From assembly GCA_036924285.1 (NCBI GenBank), contig JAYKYS010000008.1, positions 14,493,001 to 14,557,000 of the forward strand: DNA of 64,000 bases, in the 5' to 3' direction. Positions 1 to 10,410 of this stretch are shown here, piece by piece (within the stretch, counting starts at the first letter, position 1; the number at the start of each line of letters is the position of its first letter). Source of the DNA: Asterella californica. Lineage: Eukaryota > Streptophyta > Marchantiopsida > Marchantiales > Aytoniaceae. The notes beneath the pieces are model-generated. The model made no database searches. It was not told the DNA's origin and saw only the letters and a list, made by a program, of their open reading frames with translations. Position numbers and translations under genes: made by a program.

Positions 1-1244
1 AAGAGGACCGCTTTTGTCTCGAGGAGAGATCTTCCACCTCGGAAGATGAGAAGAGTAACTTCTTCTCGCGTGCAGAAGTAGAAGATCATAGTGGTGGAAG
101 AGGCACCCTTGCCTCGGGAAGACAAGGTCGACACCTCCGATCGGATTGTGAAGATGAGTCTGTCTTCCGCAGGAAGAAGACTGGAGGAGTTCAGTGCCTT
201 CTTCCGCTCCGAGATCCAGCCAGCTATGGAGTTGGTCGAGAAGAGAGCGAAGGTACAGGAGAAGCCCTTACAGCCTGGATTCGGTCTGCGCACCCTGATG
301 CGAGAGGAAGAAGGCCAGAAGAAGGAAGAAGCGCTGGAAGCCAACCTCCGCACCACGGAGAAGCTCGCAGTGAAGTACAAGGCGGAAGCAGCCGCTTCTA
401 CCAAGGAGTTAACGCAGTTGAAGAAGAGCAACCAGGAGTTGCAAGCGCGTTTACAGCAACGTGACCAGGAGGTTCTGCGAGTGCGAGGTAAGATCACCGC
501 CCTTGCAGAGGAGAAGAAGACATGGAAGGCACTACGAGAAGCCACAGAAGCGCAGGCTGCAGCCGAGAAGACGCAGCGAGAAGCAGCGGAAGCTCGTGCG
601 CGGGAGATGTTAGCTCAGTCGGTGGAAGCACTTCGGAAGAAGTTCAACTTCACCGCGGGTAGGAAGCTTCTTACCTTGGCTAGAGAATGGGACGACGAGT
701 CCAAGACGACGTTGGTAGAGTGCAAGGAGAGCATGTTCAGGTATTTGGATCTGCAGATAGAGGGAGTGAAGACACTCTATGGTCTTCCCTTGATTCCACC
801 ACCTGCAACTACATCTTCCCAAGCTCCAACACCATCGACTGGATCCGAATTGGAGAAGGAGGACTTCGACCTCGCTGTCCACTTGGTAGTGACAGCGTTG
901 GAAGCCGAGAAGACCCCGGAAGAAGCCCGGAACACAAGATGTCTTCTGAAAAACAGGAAGAAGAACTGTCTTCCCAGGTATTCAGAGTGGAGGAAGCGAC
1001 TTCCTCGGACACCTATGAGGTCACCATGGCGCCCAGTGTCGGACTAGTGCCTCAAAAGAGCAAGGAAGCACAAGTTGACCCAGCTTCCCAGAAGACGCTT
1101 CCGTCTTCCGAAGCAGAAGCAGAAGCCGAAACAGCAGCAGCAGAGCCATCGACGAATGTCGAGGAGGAAACCACCTCAGTGACACCCGAGGTAATTGCAG
1201 GACTTTCCAGCTTATCAGAAGCCGAGTTAGTAGTTTCGATATGA
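1..1244 (+). pseudogene. 3' part of coiled-coil transposon protein (GAAGAC-rich element, copy 1)
   Basis: This reading frame is the same protein as the one at 48127-49767 on the other strand, so it is element-encoded and not a host gene. The similarity is already present at base 1, so the gene is cut by the window edge. An in-frame TAG near 85-87 breaks the reading just before the clear block that starts at 91. The body is a long charged coiled coil rich in Glu, Lys, Ala and Arg, followed by an acidic, Ser/Glu-rich tail. A frameshift near 920-940 moves the tail into another frame, where it runs to a stop at 1244. Codons and intergenic bases are full of GAAGAC/GTCTTC words. The biochemical role is unknown. 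A gag-like or transposition accessory protein is possible, but nothing in the sequence decides. Confidence 0.7.
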
Positions 1245-1812
1245 GCAGATCAAGTAGAGATTGCCTCTGAGCAATCAGAGTATGTAGCAAACGTATGAGA
1301 CAAGTTGACATTTCCAAACTTAGCAAAGAACCGAACATGCTATCTTAAGGATGGCAGTTCTAGTGTAAAATTAGTTAGGTAGCCATGTGGCAGTGTAGGA
1401 AGCACAAGAATAGGAAGGAGAAACCGCTTGCATGTGGAGGGGCAGCTTTTCTCTCCCTGGTGGTGGTTCTCTTTGCTTTCTCGTGGCAGATGCATAAGTA
1501 GGATCGAAGAGTACTACCTGGTAGGTGCACCTACTCCTTACGTGGTTAAGCTTCCACGGTTGCCGTCTTCCGGAAGATACGTGTATTCCGCCGTCTTCCG
1601 TCTTCCGAAGACATCACCGAGAAGACGCTTCCCGGAAGGCGGTCGTCTTTCGAAGAAGTCAACTTATTATTACAAACAGCTCATAAGATCATCTTCCTTC
1701 TAAGGAAGCCGTAATCTTAAGTAACAACGCTTCTTCTGTTATACAAACAAGTTATTAATCTCAAAAATTTCAAAAATTCGTGAATCCTGTAATTTGTGGG
1801 CACCACACAACT
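1245..1812 (+). repeat. 3' end of GAAGAC-rich element copy 1, with long terminal repeat arm
   Basis: After the gene, bases 1330-1500 match the region downstream of the sister gene at 47.9-48.1 kb, including the shared word CTATCTTAAGGATGGCAG. From about 1510 to 1812 the sequence matches 52140-52450 in the same plus orientation, although the gene lies on opposite strands in the two copies. That is what a terminal inverted repeat of about 300 bp would give. The outer end reads GTGGGCACCACA, and similarity to the right-hand copy stops exactly there. The arm contains several TCTTCCGAAGA-like near-palindromes. An LTR element with an internal inversion is the alternative. Confidence 0.55.
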
Positions 1813-3698
1813 CCAAATGTATGTACAATGCCGGTTCTTTCTCCTAAGAGCACAGAACTGAAAAACAGACCGTAGCGGTCTGTAACCTGCTTCAAAGCTC
1901 TTAAAAACAACCCCTGATTCTCAACCCTGACCCAAAAACACCGAAGCGTAGCTCAAAGCAAGAGAAACTTCCCTTTGCTAACAAGCAGAGCCACAGCAAT
2001 ATCACGCGATCCAAACCCAAGTCCAAACCGCATCCATGTACAAGTTCATAGCTAAAGCTAGCTACCACAAGCTGTATATAGCCAACCAGGACTCTAACGA
2101 ACTCAAAAGAGCAAAACTCGTAGCGAAGAAACCGAAAAAGGCCTATCTGTGGACTTCCTCCTTTCGTCAAACGGACTTCAGATGTCGATAGGGTCTCCTC
2201 CGCTGACTCCGTTGACCCAAGAAACCTTCAGATCCGACTCCCAACAGCCGAGATATCACTAATTTTTGGTCGCAGGTGACCAAACTTTCAAAAACTCCTC
2301 CCTGCGGCTTAAAATCGCACACACCGCACAAAGGGATTCTAAACTGATATCTGTCTTCCTTGGCAGATAGATCTAGCTATCACGAACCCAACGAGACTCC
2401 AAACAAGTCGTTTGGAGTTCCCCTTGCAAAACCACGCAAGAAATTTGGTCGCAGGTAGCAAAAAACTGACGTAAATGGACTCCTTGCGGCTCAAATTCGC
2501 TCACCTCACCCAAACCAACAATCCAATCCACGTATTGTCTTCTCCTATGCGTAGATGAAGACTCCCTAGTCACGTAGGCACCAAGAACGAAGAGCTTGAC
2601 ACATTGATCGCGAAGAACAACCCAATTTTAGGTCGCAAACGATGAAAATCCTGACGCAAACGCTTCCCTACGAGCCAATTTCACTCAGAACTCCTAAATC
2701 GCCCGATGAAACTTGGTACCGTCTTCAATTTCCTATAGACCTCGGTGTTCTGATCTCGATGGATCCAAGGACAGCATGTTTGGACTCTAGAACGGTCCGA
2801 ACGGTCCAACTCTCCTTCACATGTAATTGAAATCTCTAAATCTCTCCCCTGCGTCTCAATTTCTCTCAGTACACATCCCCCGATCTGTCTCTTCCCAAAC
2901 CGTCTTAACCTATGCGTAGTCTGCACAGATTGAACCCAATGACACCTTGCGCGCGTGTATTGGACTTCCCAATTCTCCACAACGTCCACCGACAGGTCGC
3001 AAGAACAAGCAAGTCCCTTAAGCAGCCTCCTTGTATCAGTCTCTATACGTACGAAGTTCTCTCAATAATCAAATGAAGCAGGCCCCTTGCGTCTTTGATA
3101 TAACGCTTGAAGCCTCAAATACCCAGTCAGCAAGTAACTAAAGCCTAGCTTGATTTTGCCTTCTTTCGAATCGCATAACTTCTTCACTAGATGTCCAAAC
3201 GAAGTAAACAAGATGTCTATGGAAAGCTGACAACGAGCTCTAATCATCTATGCGATCAAAGTGAAGATCTGAAGTTGTGCCAAAAGCCCGTAAGCTGAGG
3301 CCTAGCTTATTTTCTCTATTTTTCGAGTCATGTAACTTCTCCACTAGGCGTCTAAACGAAGTAGACAAAGTGTTTATGGAATGCTGACAAGGAGCTCTAT
3401 CTACTGATGCGATGAAAGCAAAGATCTGAAATGGTGCCAAAAGCCCGTAAGCTGGGGCCTAGCTTGCTTTCTCCATCTTTTGAGTCTTGTAACTTCTCCA
3501 CTAGACGTCCAAATGAAGTAGACAAAGTGCCTATGGAGTGCTGACAAGGAGCTGTATCCACTGATGCAATGAAAGTGGAGATCCAAAATTGTGCCAAAAA
3601 CCCGTAAGTTGGAGCCTAGCTTGTCTTCTCATGAATGTCTTTGGAGCGACAAGCATCGAAGTTTGAATTTCATGTAGAAGCCGGTCCACGACACGACA
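1813..3698 (-). mobile_element. LTR-like repeat, inverted copy of 26373-28238
   Basis: Read on the minus strand, this block begins TGTCGTGTCGTGG at 3698 and follows the plus-strand block at 26373-28238 almost throughout, including a tandem array and a 3' part around TTTGGAGTTG. It has no protein of its own that I recognise; the short frames here are shadows. The low-coordinate end is cut at 1812/1813, where the terminal sequence of the GAAGAC-rich element begins, so that element probably inserted into this repeat. At the other end, 3698 abuts an LTR fragment of the family at 15368-25388, so this repeat itself appears to have inserted into an older LTR. The TG start suggests an LTR, but no matching partner in the same orientation lies in the window. 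Confidence 0.6.
3060..3640 (-). repeat. Tandem array, period about 156 bp, inside LTR-like repeat
   Basis: The word GCCTAGCTT recurs near 3143, 3301, 3461 and 3616, giving a period of about 155-159 bp. Each unit carries the same string about a TAGTGGAGAAGTTAC-like box and a GAGCTCCTTGTCAGC-like box (read on minus). The copy nearest 3060 is the most diverged. The same array occurs at 26450-26917 in the opposite orientation. Overlapping short reading frames here are a by-product of the repeat. Confidence 0.75.
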
Positions 3699-4085
3699 AC
3701 GTGGTAAAGTGCGATTCTTGACTTGTAAAGACGACTACTTGTCTAGCCTAGTGATTAGTCATAAGACGTGTTACGGTGCATGCACTAGAACCGTCCACTG
3801 AAGCGAACTACACGAGGATGAGTATGATGGCATCAAACATATGATGTGCATGTGTACCACCTCATTGGTCCATGTGTCTCTAGTTGATCGGTTAGTGAGC
3901 TTGCATCTATCTTTCTTTTGCGTTTGGAACTTTTAAAGCAAAGAAGAGTGATATATGTGAAGACATTCGACCTTAAGGAAATTAAAGCGATTACTCGTAC
4001 AGAGGTCGTCAGTGGTCTTATGAGTCTGTATCGACGCTCTATGGATCCATATGCCCTTGCAGTTGGAGTGCGAATGTTGTGAGAG

Positions 4086-4316
4086 ATGGACGAAAGGCTA
4101 TACTTATCGCCAAGATTCTCTTTTCGAAACCTCTTTCAGATTAAACTGATGTACACGGAACGAGTCCATTTCCAACAGTTTTTGATAGGATCTTTCGGAC
4201 ATAACTTTACCCCGCAAGTCATGCTCTCGCCTGTCTTTGTGATCTTACCTGTTGCACTTACGGCCAAGAATGAGATCTTATCATCTTTATCCTCATCTAA
4301 CGAAGGATGGATCTAA
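4086..4316 (+). pseudogene. LTR-encoded short protein 1 (pep1), frameshifted copy
   Basis: The frame matches the LTR ORF at 23722-23937: shared stretches include ERVHFQQFLIGSFGHNF and QVMLSP. A one-base loss near 4255 (GTTGCACTTACG against GTTGTCACTTACG in the paired LTRs) throws the last 20 or so residues out of frame. Upstream and in the same frame, from about 3945 to a TGA at 4079-4081, lies a well-kept stretch (KTFDLKEIKAITRTEV, then SLYRRSMD and VGVRML). It ends one codon before the ATG of pep1. The function of the protein is unknown. Confidence 0.5.
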
Positions 4317-4510
4317 ATCAGCTCCCACATGTAAACTTTAACACTGAGTGCGAGATAAGAAACATCTGTCGACCCAAAGTCATGTACGAAGCCCTAGTAG
4401 TGAGGAACTTCGGGGAGGAATACTATCGAGAGATCATGTCATTGCATATCTCGTTTCTCGTGTCCATGATCATCCAACATTTTTTTGTGATTATCTTGAC
4501 ACTTTACTGA
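4307..4510 (+). CDS. LTR-encoded short protein 2 (pep2)
   Basis: This is a 67-residue frame starting MDLNQLP and ending ILTLY. It begins exactly two codons after the stop position of pep1 in the undamaged frame. The core RPK...VRNFGEEYY is shared with copies at 6329-6544, 13111-13314 and 23458-23715, while the DNA between them is strongly diverged. It sits inside an LTR remnant, so present-day expression is doubtful. No known domain is recognised. Confidence 0.45.
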   Translation: MDLNQLPHVNFNTECEIRNICRPKVMYEALVVRNFGEEYYREIMSLHISFLVSMIIQHFFVIILTLY

Positions 4511-4640
4511 GAGAAAGCTTAGATTTAGAAAAATTTAGAGAAAAATTACATAATACTAGTCGCTCCGATGTCCATCGATCGCTAACCACAGTCCGAAGGT
4601 ATGCCCTTGCTCAAAGAAAAGGCTCTCGCTACGATAACGT

Positions 4641-6328
4641 CTAAGGTGAGAGATACATGTGTGGTTTTGCAACCATAGACGTTGAAGAGTTGTCTCATTT
4701 CATAGATGAGGCTTCTACGTCCGGTGTCGTGTGACGTGCTTTCTTATCTGGGAATACACCGGGTATCTAGCTGTAGAGAGTACGTGTCGCACTCCGTGAC
4801 TCAGAACCAGTGACCACCCAAACCTCTCTCTGATCTCCAAGTACACTTTGAACCTTTCTCGCTACGATATCCTCACGTCCTCTCGGCAGATCTCTCTCCT
4901 ACTCGACTAGGAATAGAACCGGGATAACAAGCACGGGCAACCTGTTCCTGCCATCACCGCAAGCACTCTTGGGTCTGCTGGTCATCACTCCAGCCTCACC
5001 ACAAGAGAAATACCAACACTCCTAATAGAAAAGAAACCTAAGCGCAACGCCCGCACACAAATCCAATCAAAACCAACTGGGCGTACAAACAGGCATGCGG
5101 GTATGGAGAGGATCCAAACACAGGAAATACAGTCAACAACTCTCCATACCCTTGATCAAGTGCTCTGAAGCACTGGCAAAACCTCCAGGTCGACCTGTTC
5201 TTCAAAAGAGTCTTAACTCTTGCGCCTTTCGGAGCAAGAACCTCTCAACTTTACCTCGCTGTCACTCCTCAACCACTGCTCAGAATGAGATGAAACCAAG
5301 GCCAGCAGATAGCCTGTAGAATAATCTCTCTATTAAGGTATTACATGCAGAGAGATCATCTCTGAGTTGGCATCTATGCCCTTCCAAAGTTCGCTGTTTC
5401 TATAACACGATACTATTTCAACAGAACTTTGCTGTTCGATTCCTCACAAACCACTCGATCAAAACAGCTCAAACTTCTCAAGAAGCTAATGTGTCACCAT
5501 CACTACCACTCTGTAAAGTTTCACCAGCAGATCCTCAACCAAACTCTCGGAATGATCCAAGCCCTTTTCGTCAATGACACAAGACGATATGCAGACCCTT
5601 GTGCACAAAAACAACGTTTCTCTTCAACCCAATAATCCAAAATTTCACAGGTAGGTAGCTGACTGTACCTTCTCAGACCCTGGAAGGTTTCATAGCAAAA
5701 TTCGACCTCAAACTCCCCATATCTCTCTCAATGTCTCATGTTTACATTCGCCTACTATCATAACCTCCGATTTGAGACACCCAACTTCAGCTGGCCATAA
5801 CTTTTTCACTCCGGCTTGGAATCGATCGATCTCTGAGTCCATCAGCAAGCCCATCTCAAGAGCTTTCCGGCAACAGTCAATTCATCTCCAGCAACCTCAC
5901 AGAACTTCCAGAAAGCGAGAAAGACCTCACGGAAATGAAATTGGTCATGAATTTGACCCCCTCAGCTTCAATTGATCGTAACTTTCTCATCCGCGCTTCA
6001 AATCCAGCAACCATCGAGTCCACGGGCATCCTCGTCTCCCAAGCTTTCCAACCATAGCTCACACTCCGCGAATGGACCACGGGAAGTGACTCTACCCTCG
6101 AAAACGTGAAAGGAACTTGGTAGAAGGTGATTGGTCAAACTTTCGACCAATGAGAAACAAGTTGACAAAAAGGTTTTTGTCTTCACTCACATGACAAACA
6201 CACAAAGAACGAATTTTTATCCAAGAGTACCATTTAGGCCTCAAAGTTTATATTGAACAAACTCCAAACACGTGCCGTTGACGATGCCGTCAACCACGAA
6301 GCACGTAAACACGAAGTACAAACTACGC
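4641..6328. repeat. Unclassified retroelement-derived sequence
   Basis: No gene is supported here. Parts match 10.45-10.75 kb and 12.5-13.0 kb. For example, both 4950 and 10530 carry a CCTGCCATCACCNCA segment followed by a TATGGAGAGG box, and the stretch around 5950-6150 matches about 12720-12960. It also resembles 16.9-17.2 kb in the intact LTR (a GACCAATGGG-type box after a drug-like run of short motifs). I read it as old, rearranged LTR or leader sequence on the minus strand. Boundaries cannot be set by eye. Confidence 0.4.
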
Positions 6329-6544
6329 TCAATAGAGAGTCAGAATCCCGACTCTAAAACGGTTGACAATAAACGGAACTACAAAAGGAACAGATGAAGC
6401 TATTATCTGGTTATAATAATCCTCACCGAAGTTCCTCACGACAAACTCACGATGCGCCACCTTTGGACGACTGTAACATCGTATTTCGACCCAAGTGTTG
6501 AACGGAACTCTCGCTGGGAAGTTCAGATCCAACGGAGGATCCAT
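6329..6544 (-). CDS. LTR-encoded short protein 2 (pep2), diverged subfamily
   Basis: This 71-residue frame begins MDPPLDLN and ends RVGILTLY with a proper stop. It shares the VRNFGEDYY core and the FVVPFIV...F...ILTLY end with the other pep2 copies but differs at most other positions. Its ATG lies six bases after the TGA of the pep1 frame at 6551-6781, in the same frame, exactly as in the other copies. Keeping both frames open in a diverged copy argues for past selection on the proteins. The function is unknown. Confidence 0.5.
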   Translation of the reverse strand: MDPPLDLNFPARVPFNTWVEIRCYSRPKVAHREFVVRNFGEDYYNQIIASSVPFVVPFIVNRFRVGILTLY

Positions 6545-6550
6545 ACCACA

Positions 6551-6781
6551 TCAAAGCAAGATGTAGACAGTAAGATCCCAAACAGCGTCGTAAGTGACAA
6601 TGGGAAGAACGATAGGGTCCGGAGTAGCCATCACCGCAGCCATAAACGACTCTCCCCAATGAGCTATCATAAATACTCGAAAGTGATCTCGCGGCAGACA
6701 ATGGATCTTAATGACGAACGGATGCGCAAGTGGAAGATCAGGAGCACGAAAGGGTTCTCCGTTCATGCCTAGCACTCGCAC
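6551..6781 (-). CDS. LTR-encoded short protein 1 (pep1), diverged subfamily
   Basis: This 76-residue frame is open and aligns with the other pep1 copies through a P-F-x-I-K core, the RDHFR...WGESF region and a VLPIVTYDAVWDLTVYILL end. Pep1 and pep2 also resemble each other: both run from a basic box, through a (V/I)..(N/S)FG..(F/Y) box, to a VVLP/VVP box and a hydrophobic end. They look like an old tandem duplication. No catalytic motif is visible. Confidence 0.5.
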   Translation of the reverse strand: MRVLGMNGEPFRAPDLPLAHPFVIKIHCLPRDHFRVFMIAHWGESFMAAVMATPDPIVLPIVTYDAVWDLTVYILL

Positions 6782-7150
6782 TGCCGCTTACTTCATCCGA
6801 TGATACTGATCACACCCCACTAGACTTGGATACTCTACACTCCATATCTCAAGCTCCGCGCACCTCTCTTCTTATACATCAATCTCACATGTGACGACAA
6901 GAGTACTACTCTTATCTCCACTCAGCGAAGAGTACACGGATCGTCCACGTGGAGTCTTATCTTTTGACACGATAAGATCCCAATGGCTCCTCAACACCAA
7001 ACACGTACGAAGGATATGTGGTGATTTCACACCCTAGCCAATCCACAACACGACACCGGAGAGATTTCAAAGGTGACCAAGCTTCCAAGATCAGATATGC
7101 GATTGCTTGAGACATTCTCGTTGATAATGCAATAACAACAAGTCATTGAA
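6782..7150. repeat. 5' end of LTR-like repeat (minus) and junction to gag-pol remnant
   Basis: Read on minus, an LTR-like start TGTCGTGTTGTGG lies at about 7050-7062. The same start is seen at 13866 (minus), 3698 (minus) and 26373 (plus), each followed by a GGCT...TGAAAT-type stretch. To the right of 7062 the plus-strand gag remnant begins after a short unassigned stretch. The repeat and the gag-pol point in opposite directions, so they belong to different elements. Confidence 0.4.
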
Positions 7151-10100
7151 CGGAAAGAGGCAATGACAACTAAAGCCTTGCAGTTTGTTGTGGGGTTGCT
7201 AGATCAGTTTGACGAGAAGAACACTCCAAGTACCTAAAGTACTATTCTCGAGAGATGGAGTTGAGTAAGGTGGCAAAAAGAGAGATGGTGAGTACATTTG
7301 AGCTTGTTGTTGTACCAGAGCTACGAGAGCATGTGAAGGAGATCATCTGATCTCATGGTGCTACATGGGAAGAATTTACTCTTCAGCTAAAAGAAAAATA
7401 TTCTTTAAAGGATGCGTATCGAGTGACTAAGAAGTCACGACAAGGTGGAGTTGTTTCTGCAAACAACTAACAATGAGTTAAAGAGAGAGTTGGAGCTGCT
7501 TCTGGAAGATAGAATGGAAGATTATGGACTCGTAACTGATTGGAGAAAGATCTCTCAAGCAGTGAGTGTACTTGCCAAGCGAGAGTTCCGGAGAGGCAAG
7601 GTGGTGGTAAGGCAAGAAGTGAGACCACTGCGGATCATACTACTCCGTAGGCAACCAACAGTACATAATGTACAAGCACCTATTGTACATGTACTTCAAG
7701 TTTCACTTTCTATTGTTCATGTCCTTAAAGCTGCACCGCAAAGAAATGTAATGTGATAGAGGAGTTGGTAAAAGAGATGAGAGACTTGCAGATTAAGCTA
7801 GAAAGACTAGAGGAAAAAGGAGAGACATCTGAAAACAAACCCAATCCAAGATAAGGATATGTGCAAAGATGTATTTAAAGCGATAGCACTGAACATCATC
7901 GAAAGGAATGTAGAGACTTTGCTGATATCCTACGACAAGGAGTGATTTATTGAAAGGAGGGAAAGATTGCCTTGAAGGACACAGATAAAATCCTCAAAAT
8001 TAACTTTAGAAAAAAAGGAATGAGGCAAGTTTAGAGGAGTATTTTGCACAGCATGCTGAGGCATCAGTAGAGGTTGCTGCCTATGGATTTGTGATGGTGA
8101 AAGATAAAGATAGTACTTTTGAGAAGCATGTAGGAGCGAGTGAAGTAGAGGAGCGAGTGAAGTATAGAGTCATGCTATGATCAAAATGGAGAAAGAGAAA
8201 ACGATAAAGGACGAGTTACTCAAGGTGATCACGGTCATCAGAGGTGCTACTGGATGGAATGATCTAGTAGATACAATGTTTGTACATGCTTACTTGACCA
8301 AGAGCCAACATGAGGCTCTCATGGAAGAAAAGCATAAGAGAGATTATGTTGATCATAGTGAGGAAGAGAAGTACTCCTAAGAAGCAATTACGAGGAAAGA
8401 AACCTCGGCAAGACACTACATCGGTGCGAGAAGAGATTATGGAGGAAGTCTCGCCATCTACCTTAGAGAAATCAGAAAGGAGTAAGAAAGATAAACTTTT
8501 TACCTACAAGCTGCAATCAGATATTGAAGCAGCTACAGACTTGAAGGGAGTGTTAGAAGAGAGAGTGCTCAATGCGAAGATTGATTTTACTCTATGAGAG
8601 ATACTTGAAATTGCCAAGAGAGAGTTTTATGATGTCATTATTTACATCATCAAGCGGAAAAGACAATTGACAAGAGAGAAGACTATGACTAATGCTCTAG
8701 ACACAAGAATAACAAAAAAAGAGGAGCTAGAATTAGCTGAATGTTGCACCAACTGAAAGATTTGATTTGCTACAGATGAAGATGAGGAAGATGATAAGGT
8801 TCCCAATCACTACACTAGGGGACATTGGACTTGAACTACTACAGAAACCTTCGTGAAGATAGGAGATCTGGCAGATCCGATGGTTGCTCTCATTGATCAT
8901 GGATTTGAGATTAACATTATGTCTAAGGATGTCTACAAGCGAGGAAAGTGACCCATTACACAAAGTATGGTTGGATGATCCGGATAGTGAATAACACACG
9001 AGGAGAACTCTATAGAGCTTATCTTGATGTAAGAGTGAAAGTTGGAGATGCAGATACTGAACAGAACTTCTTTGTTCAAGACAGTACACTATCCAATTAT
9101 ACTCGATCAGCCTTACATTACTACTACAAGGATGGAGACCAAGATGTTGGATGATGGATCCGTTTATGCTCGGATTAGAAGTCGAGACGATAAGAGAGCA
9201 GTGTAGTTCTTGACTGTATTTCTTAACCATGAGCGCAACCGAGAATACTTAAAGAATGATTCTCTACCTAGAGTCATTGAAGAGTTCAAGGATTTTTTTC
9301 ACATATCATTATAGAGCGAGAGTATAGTGATACCGATACACAAAAGAAGATACTGTCACTAGCGAAAGGAACTGCGTTTTGTAAATGAGTTGTGAGATTT
9401 TCTGAGGATGAGTTTGTTGCACATACACGACTTGCTGACTTCCAAAAGTGGGAGCAGAAGGTTATGCAAAAAATTGAAAAAGACCTAAAGAGAGTTGGTG
9501 TGCTTGAAGAGGATGATAGGATAAAAGGTGTTTATTTGGAATTGGGGCTGGAAGATTTCATGGATGAGCTTGCTGGTTGAGCAAGAAGATGAGGATCATG
9601 TGGTGGAAGTACACTCTAGGGAGCTCTATACAACTATAGAGTCATTCTTAGATCCTGAAGTTACAGTTGACACTAGGTACAAAATGGTGGACAAGAAGAT
9701 AAAACATGTTGCTCAACCGTTACCTAGTGATTCTAACCAGCAAGTTCAACAATCTTCCGAAGGAGAAAAGCTTGAGAGATCTTAGCCGGATGGGTCACAA
9801 GTTCAGAGAAGCTATGCTCAAGAAGTTGAAGATTGGTTCTGCAGATTTTCTTTTATCTGTGGAAGAGAATAAGTTTAGGGAGGTGTTAACGAGGCATGGG
9901 AAAGCTTTTGCTTTTGAAGCTTCAGAAATTGGATGTGTAGATCCTAGCATTGTGACACCAGTGATTTGAGTACCCTTCACAATTTCACATGCTCCTTGGG
10001 ACTTGAGGTCAATTTCTGTACCTAGAGCGCATCTACCAAAACTCATAGAGCTCTTGAAGGAGAAGATGCAGATGAAGATCTTAGAACCATCATTTGCACC

Positions 10101-10410
10101 ATACTCTAGTCGTTGATTTACAGTATCAAATAAGAGTGGTGCATTACGATTCATCCAAGATATGCAGCATGTGAACCAAGTGATCATCAGAAATACAAGC
10201 ATAGGATCTATTGTAGGGGAGTTTGCTGAAGCGTTTGCTGGAAGGACTATTTACTCTATAGGAGATCTTTACTCTAGATACGATCAGTTTCAACTTGTTG
10301 AGCAGAGTAGAGATATTATCATCATGCGGACGTCGTTGGGGTTGGTTAGAATGTGCATGCTATCACAAAGAGCAACAAACTCAATAGCGCACATGATGAT
10401 GAGATGAACA
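7151..10410 (+). pseudogene. Decayed Ty3/gypsy gag-protease-RT
   Basis: Plus-strand frames follow the same order as the better element at 17.4-23.3 kb. They give gag (DWRKISQAVSVLAKREF near 7535), a YKLQSDIEAATDLKGVLEER segment near 8500, a retropepsin region (ALIDHGFEINIM near 8890) and the start of reverse transcriptase (AGRTIYSIGDLYSRYDQFQL near 10250). Many stops and frameshifts break it; examples are a TGA where the relative has Trp (SSR-stop-FTV near 10115) and a TAG where it has Gln near 9208. It ends within RT at about 10407, before the FIDD box, where unrelated repeat sequence begins. RNase H and integrase are missing. It is old and cannot be active. Confidence 0.85.

Larger units (their letters stand above)
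3699..4640 (+). mobile_element. Truncated LTR of the 15-25 kb gypsy family, plus orientation
   Basis: From CAACGTGGTAAAGTGCG onward this block follows the minus strand of the LTR at 15368-17346 from about LTR position 1075 to its end, finishing with GGCTCTCGCTACGAT at about 4640. The first half of the LTR is absent because the repeat at 1813-3698 starts there. It keeps the un-deleted 3' end also seen in the LTR at 23381-25388. No primer-binding site follows, so it is a solo LTR or 3' LTR remnant. It is more diverged from the two paired LTRs than they are from each other. Confidence 0.7.
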
